From Amoebidium appalachense (lineage: Eukaryota > Ichthyosporea), in NCBI GenBank assembly GCA_963693365.1, contig CAVNZM010000007.1:8246001-8310000 (forward strand): DNA of 64,000 nucleotides, read 5' to 3'. Positions 24,890 through 38,019 of this stretch are shown here, piece after piece. Positions within the stretch are counted from its first letter, which is position 1. Every line of letters starts with the position of its first letter. The position numbers were made by a program, and so were the translations under genes. The notes beneath the pieces are model-generated. The model saw only the letters and a program-made list of their open reading frames with translations. It made no database searches and was not told the origin of the DNA.

Positions 24890-27537
24890 AATGGAACTAT
24901 TGGTATCAGTTATTTTGTGACTTAAAAAATTCAAGTTGCAGCAGGAGAGCAGGGGAGCCGGAGCGGAGGGGGGAGAAGGGGGAAGGGGGAAGGTGAGTGA
25001 TGCAAGACGGAAAAGGCTGGGGGGGGGGGGGGGGGGGGGGGATTACTGCCTTGTGCATGCTAGATTTCTACTGCTCATGAACGACTCGGGAGGCCTTAGA
25101 GACAACCATTTCAATGGTGTAAGCGAGCTATGGGCGGACGGGGGGGACGGGGAGCCTCTGAGCAGCTAGGGTGGAGGACGTGGAGCAAGTTTGCTTTACA
25201 AACATCAAAGCGATTTAGGTTTAGTGTGTGTGTGGGTGGGGGGGGGGGGGGGGGGGGGGGGGGAGGGGGAGGGGGGGGAGGGGGGAGGGGGGGGGGGAGG
25301 GGGGGACTCCGAGGGGAGGGGGAAGGGGGGAATTCAACTTGAAGTTCACACAAAGCATTCAAATGCAGCTAATGGAGGACTTGTTGTGGATTATGCAAGT
25401 AGGCTAGTTAGATCATAATGATTTAGTTAGTTCGGGATCGCGTTTAACACGAGCCCAACAGCGTAGTCACATGATAATATATCCTATTGGTAATAGTATG
25501 CTGCTGCTGCTTATCAATTGCAAGACCGTATAAAAATTTAGGAATATGCCACCAACAATTGTGCTGCAAGTATCCGGCTTTTCCGACCCCCCCCCCCCCC
25601 CCCCCTCCCCCCTCTTCTGAGCTTCCCCTGAGCCGCAGTAAAGGTTGCAACTGTCCACTCAGGCACGAACGTTTCGAAGTTATTCTACTACATAGTGACT
25701 GACTCGGGCCTTCTGAATACCAAATATTATGGAAAATTGGGCAGGAAGGTTTTTGCGCGCAGCGCGCCAAATAAAAAGTTTTGGTGACTAAAAAAAAAGT
25801 AGGAATGATATGCATTCATTGAATGCATGATTGGATTTATCCGATAACACGCACACACAAGTAAATGGAGGTATAATAATTAGGAAAGGGGTACGTCCTT
25901 CCCCCTCCCTTCCCCTTCCTCTCCTCTCCCCCCTCCCCTCCCTCCCCCCCCCTCCCCCCCTCTCCCCCCTCCCCCCCCCCCCCCTTCCCCCCTCCCGGGA
26001 AAAAAAAAATGAATAAAACTATTAGCTAATAATGCATGGGGTTAGGCAACCCAAAGTAGGACCATTCCAAAATACGCCCCTGTCTTTTGGGATTCCAAAG
26101 CCTCGGTTGTTTTTTGAAATTATCCACTTGTTTTTACCTTCATTTCAGGCCCGGGTAGAGGACCAGGTACTGATATATCAGATTCTGGGAAGTTGGGGCA
26201 GGCACCTTATCACAGCCTGATAATAAGCATGTCTATGATAGACAGTACATTCCCCCAAACAAAAGGGATAACTCCGGTAGCTTGAACATTGAACAGGTTG
26301 CCCCTCCCCCTTCACGTGTAACCTGCGCAGGCTCGGGCCATCCCCACTGGGGGATCCCTGCCCATTGATGGTCTAAAAACGGTCCGACGTACGCTCACGC
26401 TAGACTTGCAAGAGAGAGCTCAAGCCACACTTGCGTGCCCGGTAACTCCTCAACTCACAGAACGAAACAATGATTTCCCCCTCTTTTTTGCGTTTATGTC
26501 ATTTGCATGGATGTTCACATGGCTAAAGGCATGGCCAATAATTCAAAAGCACTCGCGCATTGTTTATCTTTCTACTAGCTATGTACTCCGAAAAGGAATG
26601 ATTGGAAATTCTGTGTCACTAAAGTGGATCTGCACAGGTGTAGATCGTCAGCCAATCAGGGGAGAATGTCTGGATGACAAAGAACGATAGTGCCATGGGC
26701 CATGCTGACATGTGTCCAATGAAAAGCTCGAAAGTAAAAAGTTACGGCCTGCTGACTGGATTAAAATACATCGTGCTGAGTGATTGGTAGATCTGACCTG
26801 CATAGCGATGAGGAAGGCAAATATCATGGTTGTTGCAAAACTGTAGCATTAGAACTGTCCAGGCCCTAGTACTTAACCGAAGTCTGTTATAAAGCTCCAA
26901 TTATTATATATTAATAAATCAAATTGATGTACATACTTAAGCATCCGTGTGCGCATTGGAGGCTCTGTATAGCTAAGCTCTATGCTCTATAGACCAGTCT
27001 GTGAGTCATTGAGCCGTTTCGCACACCTCTAAGAGATCACTATGCATACAGTTGATTGGCTAGTTCAACTAAGGCCTACTGGCTTAGGCTTTGTTCAGTT
27101 TTTGTACACTAAAAAAACCGCACTAGAGCAGGCCAAGTATGTTCTTTTTGAAACATAAGAAAACATAACATAAAAAAATTTATGGATGTGTTTTTTTGGG
27201 CTTCTTAAGTCTAGTGTTACTGGCTGCCGCTAGATAGCCGGATCTGCTGGTTCCCATGCTTGCCCAGCCACCTTAGTAATCTCCCGATACCCGCATACTT
27301 GCCTTCCAGTGGCTCTAAAATAAATCAACGGTGTGATCCAAGCCATGAAAACCGTTTTTACCCCAAAAGCTCATATAAATATTATTAAATATTAATATAT
27401 TGGCTCAAAAAAGTTATTTACAAGCCCAATAAGTATATTAATTGTCTTTAAGTTGTTCAAGCTGTAGTTTTTCTGTTGGTAAACAACGTTGGACCCCGCA
27501 TAAGAGGGAGCCAGTGAGGCTTTGAAGATCTACACAG

Positions 27538-27545
27538 TATAAAAG
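27538..27545 (+). promoter_or_regulatory. TATA box of the Ser-rich protein gene
   Basis: TATAAAAG lies 158 bases upstream of the chosen ATG at 27696. This fits a leader of about 125 bases if transcription starts about 30 bases downstream of the box. Confidence 0.5.
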
Positions 27546-27695
27546 CCGTGCTCACCCACTCCTGCACCCATTTCTCCCATTCTTTAGCCAAGTAGAGTAA
27601 GGAAGTAGAAATCCTTTGCGTTTCTTTAGTTGGGCTGTGAGTTTTGGACGGCTGGGAGTTCATTTATAAAGCAAGCTTGCAGAGTTTGGGTGAAA

Positions 27696-28646
27696 ATGGC
27701 AAGTGTAAAGGGACAGGCTAGAAGGGGCACCATACCCGCCTCGAGCTCGCTCCACCCACTCAATAACCAGCGGAGGAGGCTGGCTGCAAGCCCAAATAGC
27801 AAGTTTTTTGACATCAAAATAATCCGTCCCGTTGTGGAAAATGGGGTCAAGGCGTTTAGGCAGGTCGGCAACATGTATCTACACTTTCTAAAGGGGTTGC
27901 TTGTTAGGCAGCTCGAGGTCTTCAACACGGGCGTCAACCCCACAAGATGGGCCGTGCGAATGCTCAAAGAGGATGACCCACAAATGTTCGCCTTTTCTGT
28001 GGATAGCATCGGTCGGTTCCGTTCGCACGAAATTACACCATCAGAGTTCGCCGCACTCTGGGAAGAGCACACTGGCAGAGATGGGGCTCTTGCGACGCGA
28101 AATTCACCCCTGATGGTTGAATTCACGAGCAAGCAGCCAGACACACCAGAGGATTATCCTGTATGTTCATCAGTTTCTCGTGTTGGTTCGACCAGTGATA
28201 TCATGTCAGCGCGGGGTTCGATATCCAGCTGGAGCAACGCACTATCGCGGTCATCTGTAGATTCGCGGAGGACGAGAGCAAGCAACAGTGACATGACCTC
28301 AGGGAGTGAGGGTACACACACACCCTCCCCTTCTCTTGGAGGCAGCCACAGCAGCATCTCCTCCTCAGACACCCCACCACCACGTCCGCCAAAGGCAACC
28401 ATAGCGCAGTTTACTTCTGGAGTGCAGACTACACTAAACGATGAGCTCGCTTCTGATGTTCACATGATAGAAATGGAGACTATCGAGCTGGGCCCAGCAC
28501 GCCCACCCAAGGCTGGTGACGCTGCAAAGTATGCCGAGGCCATGGCTGGCCACAACGAGGCAGGGAGCCTTTTGCAGCGCTGGTCACCTTTCAACAATCG
28601 GAAACGATTGGATGAGTCGTGGGCTGTAGGGGCAGCAAGTGTTTAA
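27696..28646 (+). CDS. Unrecognised Ser-rich protein with a Pro-rich PxxP motif
   Basis: Single-exon gene encoding 316 residues. The ATG at 27696-27698 has a good context (AAAATGG). The open frame extends back to 27630 but starts there with TTG, so that extension is unlikely. Residues 35-150 look folded, mixed hydrophobic and charged (KFFDIKIIRPVVENGVKAF, QMFAFSVDSIGRF, SEFAALWEEHTGRDG), and could hold one small domain I do not recognise. Residues 155-225 are Ser/Arg-rich and probably disordered, with many possible phosphorylation sites. Residues 226-233 (TPPPRPPK) form a class of Pro-rich SH3- or WW-binding motif, echoed by ARPPK near 268-272. There is no signal peptide or membrane helix. 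Balanced base composition and no homopolymers support real coding. A cytoplasmic adaptor or signalling role is speculation. Confidence 0.6.
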   Translation: MASVKGQARRGTIPASSSLHPLNNQRRRLAASPNSKFFDIKIIRPVVENGVKAFRQVGNMYLHFLKGLLVRQLEVFNTGVNPTRWAVRMLKEDDPQMFAFSVDSIGRFRSHEITPSEFAALWEEHTGRDGALATRNSPLMVEFTSKQPDTPEDYPVCSSVSRVGSTSDIMSARGSISSWSNALSRSSVDSRRTRASNSDMTSGSEGTHTPSPSLGGSHSSISSSDTPPPRPPKATIAQFTSGVQTTLNDELASDVHMIEMETIELGPARPPKAGDAAKYAEAMAGHNEAGSLLQRWSPFNNRKRLDESWAVGAASV

Positions 28647-29564
28647 TAGGGCTACGACGGTGCAAGGAAGCACCATAGGTTTGAGATTGAAGGCTTGACC
28701 CTGTTTTTTGATAATCAATGGGAGAATCACATAGGAAATTTAGTGCTGAATTCGACGCGTGCAAACGTGATTTGTGCGATAAATGACTTGCTGCTTGTTA
28801 CCTAGGTGCACACTTTTTGCTCTTTGAACGTGTTTAGTGTACAGACATGTCTCGTTTCCCGTACATGGCAACGAGCGCGAATTTCTAGTCTTTTTAAAAA
28901 GAGAGCACAAGGTGTTGAATGGCGGCCAATGTGCCAATCAGTGCGAATGACCTACAAAAGACGGGCATAGCCCTTTGTGTCGGGAGATTTGGTCCGATAC
29001 AATTTAATTTAAAACGTTTGCAAGAAGGCTGCAGCTGGCTGCTAGTCTTGCTTCTGCAGTAAGCAAAAAAATGAAGCTGGACCCTTGGTGAATACCCCCA
29101 CCCCCCCCCCACCTTTCTACTCTTTGCTCTTCTCGGCTTGCCGTTTCACTATATATCTTTATTTTTTTATCGTTCCATAACAACTTTCTTTTTGTATCCT
29201 GCTCCGTCTTTTTCATTTTCAGATGATTTATCACTCAAAAATACTCTTCCCCCCCCCCCAAAAGCAAATGCCAAGGCGTAGCGTACCCATATATATGCAC
29301 CTCATAATACCCTGTGACCCAAGGCCTCCTCATCTCCTTGCTTACACCATAATTACATCACAAACACGTACCCGTATGCCCCACCCCAGGCCCCAGCCCA
29401 CGACAATACCGTTGATAGCTGGCTAGATAGGAGGGAAAGGGTATAATAGCAAAGCCAAGTAGAACCTAAAAAGGCGTACAAACAGCATGAAAAAGTGTGT
29501 GCGCGTGTGTGTGTGTGTGTGCACACGTGCACGTGTGTATGTGTGTGTGTGTGTGTGTGGTGGG

Positions 29565-29578
29565 TTTTTTTTTTTTTT

Positions 29579-29609
<31 letters not shown>

Positions 29610-29611
29610 GG
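29565..29611. repeat. T-run/G-run composite
   Basis: A run of about 24 T passes directly into a run of about 23 G. It is the reverse complement of the C-run/A-run composites found elsewhere. It is preceded by (GT)n at 29505-29560. Confidence 0.95.
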
Positions 29612-30563
29612 TCAACGAGCATGAAAACCGAGTATTGGGAGGACGGAAGGGGAGGGGGGGGGGAGGGGGGAGCGGGGAAGGTTAGATTATCTATGACTTC
29701 CCTTCTTTGCATATACGAACGCAAAAGTACCACTTGGGCATTTTATCGAAGAGGTTAGCTATCTGGCCATCTGGTATGAACTCGTTCACTATTTAAGAAG
29801 TGTGAATTAGGAAGGCGAAAAGGGAGGAATTTAGAAAAATGAGGGTTATTTGTAACAGTATGTGTAATACACGTGTGTGTGTGTGTGTATTGTGTGGTGT
29901 ATGTGATATATCGATCTGTGTGGCATGGGCTATCATAGCCACTATGTATATGAAAATTGCCTGGAGCAAGAGGAGGAGAGCGAAGTTTCAGGACAGAGAT
30001 GGCCACGGGGGAGTGCGAGAAGAATAAAAGACCGAAATGACTTCGGTTTTGTTGAGATAGTGATATTACATGGGGGCAATTACGCTGTTTACTCAAGGCA
30101 AAGAGATTACCAGTCTCAGGTATGGGGGTTTTTGCTCGGAATATCCCCTCAGCGGTATATCATGATCAAGTACATAGATGTCGGGTGATATATTACATAC
30201 CATTGCAGATATGTATGAGGAAATTATGAACTCAAGGGTGGTTGGACCCCCCCCTCCCCCCCCCCACCCGCCCGGCCGGAGGCACCCTCACCTCCGCCCT
30301 CCCCAGCCATTTGCTTCTTTGTATTTATTTATTTTTGTTCTGGGTTGATGTTTTGTTTCCTTGTTTCTTTGTTTTCCTTTTTTTTTTGGCCAGGAGTGGA
30401 TTGGCAGGTAGGTTGCTTGTGCTCCAGCAGGGGGGGGGGGGGGGGGGGGGATCGAGGAAAGTAGGCTTTCCTGGGAAGACTTTTTCATTGGATATGAGAT
30501 TGGTTTTGCGACAGATACTACAAATGGAGTCCGTTGTCAATGCAGTGACAGTAAGAAAAGAAA

Positions 30564-30568
<5 letters not shown>

Positions 30569-30604
<36 letters not shown>

Positions 30605-30618
30605 GATGTCGAGGGCGG

Positions 30619-30652
<34 letters not shown>

Positions 30653-30660
30653 GGGGGAGG
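30569..30660. repeat. Long G runs
   Basis: Two G runs of more than 30 bases each are separated by a short GATGTCGAGGGCGGGGA spacer. Confidence 0.95.
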
Positions 30661-30804
30661 ACGTATATCATGGTATGTATAGCCATAGAACACCTTGTGT
30701 GTCCCCGAGCTGTATATCCAAGCCAACGTTAACGCTTGTACCGGGAGGCGCCCACAACGCAAGGTACACACTGCACAGGCAAAAGGGTAATGATATATGA
30801 TATA

Positions 30805-30836
30805 CCCCCCCCCCCCCCCCCCCCCTCCCCCCCCCC

Positions 30837-30891
<55 letters not shown>

Positions 30892-30909
30892 AAAAAAAAA
30901 AAAAAAAAA
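30805..30909. repeat. C-run/A-run composite
   Basis: About 75 bases of C with two T interruptions switch without transition to about 28 A. It is the longest example of the C-then-A junction in the window. Confidence 0.95.
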
Positions 30910-31357
30910 CTTCAGGCCAATCAAACCCTGCCCGGTATAAATGCAAAACCCCCCAATGTATCCAGGATTTTCCTGTGACAGTCCCCCTTCGCCAAAACGG
31001 AACAAAATCATTTCCCCCACAATATGTACTGCCGCCCCGACAGGATTGATATTCATAACTCATTTATGCAATACTATATTAGTTTCTGGTGGTTTAATTA
31101 CTTAACATGATATTCCTAATTTTTTTATTGTTTTATAAATACTTATCATGTATCTCTAAGACTTTTGTCAGCCCCAGCGATTCCTGGTCGCGGATCCCTC
31201 CCCCTCCCCCCATCCCTTTCCTCTCCCCCTCTTTCCTTCCCTCCCCCCTTCGAGTTCCCCCCTCCTCCCTCCCCCTCCGGGACCCTTTCCCCCTGATCGC
31301 GCATATTATCCAAAACCACTGAGTCTGTCATCCACCATCATGATTATTCCCCTCCCC

Positions 31358-31359
<2 letters not shown>

Positions 31360-31405
<46 letters not shown>
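31360..31405. repeat. C run of about 45 bases
   Basis: A nearly pure C homopolymer is followed by GGGGGTGA. It is among the longest single-base runs in the window. Confidence 0.95.
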
Positions 31406-31407
<2 letters not shown>

Positions 31408-32739
31408 GGGTGACCCACCCACCCGCCCATACACACACACACGTCACACACAATCACCACCACAGCCCACCACCACCATCAACACCACTGTCCCCTCCCA
31501 GCCCTGAGTTCCCTCATAATTGGATGGTATCGTCGCCCCCATCTACCCAAATTTAGACGTGCTATGCTCGAATAAATATTAAATGTCGGGGGACTCCTTG
31601 CGGCAGGAGCAGTCATATAAAGCGTACAAGCTTGGCCTAGTGGTGTGTGGGCGCACATGTATACATGCATGGGGGTTAACGTTGTGTTGGTGCTAGAACT
31701 TAGCCGGCTGCTTCAGTATGTATGTGTTGACCAATAAAAACCCGTCATTGAAGACTCTGTCAAGAGTCAAAAGGCTGCGGATAGAAATATCGAACCGGTC
31801 AGCTCATTGAATTCTGTACGGTCACGGCACGCGGTGATGATGGTGGGCATGCGGGAGGGGGGAAAAGGGGTGTCCGAAACCAGCCGTTGACTGGCACAGC
31901 ACAAGTCTAACATGTGCGCAATAGCAATGATCCCAACAGCTGCAGCTGTACGCATATGCCCGAGTGTTGATGAGTGCACATGCATGTAACACGTGTGTGG
32001 GTGCTGTACTTGGTTTGAGCGTGCGGATACACGGGGGCAGTCATGACTTGGACGGCGGGTTACATCGATTGGATTCTAATATGTTCTATCGTGTGTGTGT
32101 TTGTACATGTCGAGGTCCCATGGTGCAGTACCGTGGTTCGGGGAAGAAATGTAACACCCAACTCCACAAATAATTGAAAAGGGAGTTCGAATTTCATGTT
32201 ACCTTCCATGCTTTATTTGACGACTGATTCGAGACAAACATTCAAGCTACAATAGCTACAAACAGTAGTTACCTACCAACACTCTCACACACACACAAAC
32301 CATTCCTCCTCCCATCCATCTCTCCTGCTACCGATAATCAACTGCGCATTATACACAAGACTACAGTAGAGTGTCATGATCTACATGTGTTTAAATCACA
32401 AACCCACACACACACAAACAAAGTATACCAACACGCACGATATAAACAGCAATGTTTTGGTTGTACTATGCACGTGAAGGGAAGTGTTCTACCACCCCAC
32501 CACACGTGTTTCAGTGAATGGGGAGGCTACACAGAGATGCATAAACCCAGCAGAAACAGCCAGCTGTTACTGCAACGAGCTTTTGAAAATTTCAAGTTCA
32601 GGCTAACACTAACAAGAACTACAAGAGGAAAAAAACAGCTCAACCCAACATATACATACACACCATCCAACTTGTCACCCATACATGCACCATGGCACAT
32701 GGGAGGCATTCACACTTCATTTTTTCCCTTTTTTCATGT

Positions 32740-33606
32740 TTAGGCTGCAGCCTCTAGGGGCTGGACAGCATCCAGAGATCCCTTGGGCAGGTAGCCGGCG
32801 GCAGTTGCCCTGTCAGCAAAGGCATCGAAGGCAGCCACGGCACCGGGGATGTCGACGGCAATGTCGTTGATGTTGCGCTTAACACGGGAGAACCCAACCA
32901 CTATCTGGTTCTCTGTAGGGGGAAGTCAACGTGTGAGCAGGCTATTTGTGCTATATTAGAACAAGAAAGTGTGGGGGAGGTGGGTGGTGGGTGGTGAGTG
33001 GTGGAGGTGGGAGGTGTGTGTGTGTGTGTGTGTGTGTTGGGGTAGGGAGGGAGGTGGGGGGGGGGGGGGGGGTGGGAGCTCCCCTGGGGGAAGGAGAGGG
33101 GAGGGGGGTTTGTAGAGCATGTTCATGTAAAGTGCAATGTCATAATGGACACAGTATGTAGTGCAGATACAACAAAAGAAACAAACAAAAGGAGTATGCA
33201 GTATGAGCACAGCCCATAAACAGGGGTCATCCTCTGTCTGTGTGTGTGCATGTGCTTTACGGTTTAAAATGCATTACAGAGTGCAAGGTACGCACACGAC
33301 GGACAACATGACACATTTGGCAAAATACACACTTTGGGGGGGGGGGGGGGGGGGGGGGGGGTTGAATGCATGGAGTACGCAGTACACATTCACAACGGAC
33401 AACACAATGCGGAGTTGTGCCGTTTGCATAACAGTGCCCAACCTCGGGGGGAAGGGGGGGGGGGGGGGGGGGTGGAGGAGGAGGGGGGAAGGGGTAAAAT
33501 GTGTTGCAGCGTACCAGGTACACATTCACGACGGAAAACAGTAGCAAAGCGAACTCTGCAAAATTGCGCAGGCACATAGCATGCATCTGGCCGGGGGCCG
33601 GGAGGG

Positions 33607-33640
<34 letters not shown>

Positions 33641-34571
33641 GTGCTCTGCAGATCAAAAGTTCATGTTCACGACGGATAAAGCAGCAAACACAAACAACAT
33701 GAAGTAGAGCCCATGTTCAGGGGCCATCTCTGTGTCCGTGTGTGATGATGTGTGTTGTGTGTGTGTGTGTGTGTAAAAAGGAGAGAGGAGGGGGGGGGGG
33801 GGGGGGGTTTTGAATGCGGAACACAGTACGAAGTACGCATACACGATGAGAAGCATGGTGCAGGACACATGCAAAGGCAAACATTCAAGTATGCAGCATC
33901 AGCCATGCGCACAGTATGCGTCATAAGCAGAGCCCATCCTCAGGGAGGGCCCAAGTCATCAATTGCGTCTGAGTTTCGACCCCTTAGCCCGCGTATATAC
34001 GACGCTCCAACTCAGACAGCAGCATCAACTGAACTTGGGTGGGTCAACCCGTCTTGATCAAAGACGAGCAGGGTTGCTTATGCAAGCAAGGTGAGCAAAA
34101 CGGTGAAGATGTATGTGCAAACTAATGCAGTGCAGCGACAAACGCGTATGTGCTTACAGATGCACGACACAGAGCAACCATGCCCGGTTGCATGGAAGTA
34201 AAGATGTCTCCACACAGTGGTCTGTCCTGAAAGGACACCTCTGAAAGAAGACAGGGGGGGTTTTGAATGCGGAACACAGGGGGGGGGGGGGGGGGGGGGG
34301 AAGGATGCCATTCATACACAGAACGGTGTACCCAAAACGTGAAGCGAAAGTCATGATGTGGAAAGGCAAAAAACTCAGCATAACAGGTTATTATCACTGC
34401 AGGTGTGGGGTGGTGGTGGTGGTGGTGGTGGTGGTGGTGGTGGTGGTGGTGGTGGTGGTGGGGGACAATTGCTGTTTATGTGTCTGTGCATGCAAGTGCA
34501 TGTGTACCCGTGTCGATCTCTCTCCTTCTCCCCTCTCTCGCACACACCTCTCTTTCTCCGTGTGTGTGTGT

Positions 34572-34626
<55 letters not shown>

Positions 34627-34754
34627 TGGAATGCGTTACAGAGAACAAAAGTGCACATTCATAACGGGAAAAACAATGCAAGGTGCAAAGCACACAAAAT
34701 GAGTATATTTCATAAGCGTAGCCCATCCTCACGGGGCCCCAAGTTATTTACCCC

Positions 34755-34788
<34 letters not shown>

Positions 34789-36243
34789 TGAATGCGTCAA
34801 AAAGTACGAAGTACACAAGAACAAACGGATAACACGATGCAGAATGCAAGCCATACATAAAGAGTATGCATAATAAGCAGAGCCCATCCTCAGGGGGGGG
34901 CCCACGTCATCCACAGTACCCGAGTTTCGACCTATTCCCCTCGTTAACGAAACCCAACTCAGATACGGGGGGGGGGGTTGAATGCGGAACACAGTACGAA
35001 GTACGCATACACAAAGCATGGTGCAGGGCACATGCAAAGGCAAACACTCAAGTATGCAACATCAGCCATGCGCACAGTATGCGTCATAAGCAGAGCCCAT
35101 CCTCAGGGAGGGGGGGGGGGGGGGGGGGTTTGAATGCGTCAAAAAGTACGAAGTATACAAGAACAAACGGATAACACGATGCAGGATGCAAGCCATACAT
35201 AAAGAGTATGCATAATAAGCAGAGCCCATCCTCAGGGGGGGCCCACGTCATCCACAGTACCCGAGTTTCGACCTATTCACCTCGTTAACGAAACCCAACT
35301 CAGATACTGTTTCACTTGAACATGGGTAGGTCACCCGTCGATCAGAGACGAGCAGGGTTGCTTATGCAGGCAAGGACAATGGGAAAGGCCGGGGGTTAAA
35401 GTTGCAGCAGTAAGCAGAAGCAAGAAAAATATAGATAGGAACTCAGGAGACGGGGCTTCTAGGAAGCTCCCCCGTCGCTACCTAAGTCGATACTTCCCTG
35501 GCCAACATACTACACCAGCTGAAAAGAATTAAGTCCCGAAGGCCGCAGAATTCGCAATCAGAGGGGAAAATATGAGATTTGACCCACGCCGCAGGGTAGT
35601 AACACGCTTACTAGGGCGGAACTTTAACGTCTTCGAACGGAAAGCTATGCCCCCGGATGTCAGCCGGAAATATGGTATCACCCATTGCTTTGGGCTTGAA
35701 AAAAACAAATCGATAGTCCGAGTTATGTTACGCCGGCGGGTAACATGCCGCATGGGTTCCAAGGGAGCTGTTGCCAACAGAGCGGTGTGTGCATGCGTGC
35801 GCGTAACGCAATGTGTGAAGTGGGAGGGGGGGGGGGGGGGGGGGGGGGGATAATATGCGGTGCAGAGCTCGAAGTACACATTCATGACGGACAACACAAT
35901 GCAGAGCTCAGAGCACACACAGAGAGCATGCATCACAAGCAGATTCCATCCTCAGCGAGGGTTCAAGTCATCCACAGTACCCGAGATTCCACCGTGATAC
36001 TGCTTCACTTGAACATGGGTGCGTCCTTCTTGGTCAGAAGGGAACAGGGTTACTTTTGCAATTGGCGTCACAGGCAAAGCAGTGGGATGGGCTGGGGGTA
36101 TAGTTACAGCAGTAAAAGCAAAAAGCAAGAAACGTGTAATAGGACCTCAGGGGCCGGGGGGGGGGGGGGGGGGGGGGGGGGGGTTCGTCATGCCAGCATA
36201 CATGGACCCTGGGGCACCAGCAACAGTCTGGACTACCCCCCCC

Positions 36244-36274
<31 letters not shown>

Positions 36275-36561
36275 ACAAATTGGGCAGGCACGCACAGGTT
36301 GAGCATGGTTTGTACCTGAGATGAAGAAGGACTTGGCCAGGGTCTGCAGCAGCTTGGACAGCAGCTCTCTGCGGCGCTCACTGTTGCTGGTCTTCTCCAG
36401 CGCCATCACAACAGCCTCGTACACAACCTCTGCATTAAAAAAAAAAGTGTTTATTAACGCAACTAAAAAGGTAGGAATATTGCAACACTCAGTCAATGAA
36501 CATACACACTATTTGTCCCCCCTCCTCTCCTCCCCCCCCCCCCCCCTCCCGTCCCTCTTTT

Positions 36562-36596
<35 letters not shown>

Positions 36597-36954
36597 CGTC
36601 CATCTTTTCCCGGGGCACCTGGGTATTTCGGCCCTGCTCTGGCCAGCCCCACACCGGCCGAGCACACCGGCCGAGGAGCCCATGTTAAAAATCAGGTTCA
36701 GCATGAAATCATTCCTAAGCTATGTTGTGTGCAGTCGGGTTCCCTTTAGTGCATTCTCGTTCTACTCATTTCATTCATCCAATCATTCCCCTCCCCCCAA
36801 GATTCCCTTCTCCCTCTCTCCATGACCACCCCACCACCACCACTACCACCAAAACACGCACGCACCCACGCCAAACAGGGACCAAAGGAAGACATAAACC
36901 GATCCTTAACGTGTGTACGCGTGCGTCATGCACCGATCTTCCACTGATCCCCCC

Positions 36955-36985
<31 letters not shown>

Positions 36986-37454
36986 AAAAAAACCACCACA
37001 CATCCCCGGGTTGCGATGAGCACACACTACACAGCTTCTGCCCCTAAATTTCCCACCTCTACTCTTTCTCGTGGAAGTTACAGAAAGAGATGGTGATTAG
37101 ACCCTTTCCCCTTCTATGTGGTGTGTTACCATGTGTGTGCGTTTTTATAAGGGTATGGGGAACAAGAGGAGAGGAGGAGGAGGAGGAGGTGGTGGTGGTG
37201 GTGGTGGGGCCGGGGGGGAGGGGGAAGGGGGGGCAAGCAGATTGAAAATTAATTATTATTGACAGCCCAAGGTGGATACCCTCATCTTGAAGAGATGCGA
37301 ATAGGATTGAACAAGTCAGGGGAAGAACACGGTCGTTAGCAAGTGTGTGCCTGCATAGGCTTTAATATTTAAGTCTCCCATCTCTCATCTCGATGCATCC
37401 AACCTGTTATCACCTGTACACGTGCTCTTCCATAAGAACACCAGCAGGTCCAGG

Positions 37455-37494
<40 letters not shown>

Positions 37495-37979
37495 TACCGT
37501 GGTGGAAGTGGGGCACTCCCAGATCCTTGAGCTGCTTCTCGGCCTCCTTCACATCTCCAGACTGCAAGTACTCCTGCATCGGTGTGTGTGTGTTGTGTGT
37601 GTGTGTGTGTACGTGCGTGCGTGCGTGCGTGTGTGTGTGTGTGTGATTGTGTGTGAGTGTGTCTGTGTGTGGATTTGGGGGGATGCGGTCCAAAGTACAA
37701 AGAACAGATCCACAAGGGGTAACACCATGCCGACAAGCAAAAGGGGCACACACCCAAAGTATGCAACAAAGCAGGGTCCTCTCAGGAGAAAACCAAGTCC
37801 ATCCACCAAAAGGGGTGAAGTGGAGGTGATCAGTTAACTGACTAAGAAAGCAGTGTGTGAGTGCATGTGGAAAGGTAGAAACCACGGACTGGGCAGCCAC
37901 CGATTACATTATTGCAACGGTAGGGGTTGTGTGTGTGTATGTGTGTATGTGTGTGTGTGTGTGTGTGTAGGCAGAGGGA

Positions 37980-38019
<40 letters not shown>

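Larger units (their letters stand above)
15924..27537. other. Gene-poor low-complexity region
   Basis: I find no supportable gene in about 11.6 kb. It contains C/CT/TA repeats (16830-17120), CA arrays (17640-18330), G-run blocks (18550-19090), C-run blocks (19430-19835, 20140-20195, 20400-20455, 21060-21082, 21390-21423), C-run/A-run junctions, mixed G and C runs (22400-25310), and two AT-richer unique stretches (20200-20320 and 26000-27500). One short frame at 26406-26690 is not convincing. Confidence 0.7.
28647..32739. other. Intergenic region between the Ser-rich gene and the 3' end of the PDCD4 gene
   Basis: No gene is supported. It holds (GT)n, T-run and G-run DNA at 29505-29611, G runs at 30430-30450 and 30569-30651, a long C-run/A-run composite at 30805-30909, and a C run at 31362-31405. 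31640-32700 is mostly unique. On the minus strand AATAAA occurs at 32212-32217, about 520 bases past the PDCD4 stop, and may be its poly(A) signal. Confidence 0.7.

Noticed and set aside
26406-26690. 94-residue frame in the gene-poor region
   Set aside because: It starts at TTG, has no conserved motif and no promoter or splice evidence.
27630-27695. N-terminal extension of the Ser-rich protein
   Set aside because: The upstream frame starts at TTG, not ATG; the ATG at 27696 has a better context and suits the TATA box position.
35572-35853. 93-residue Arg-rich frame in PDCD4 intron 7
   Set aside because: It runs into a G run, is antisense to the host gene, and I recognise no domain; it may be part of an unidentified repeat.
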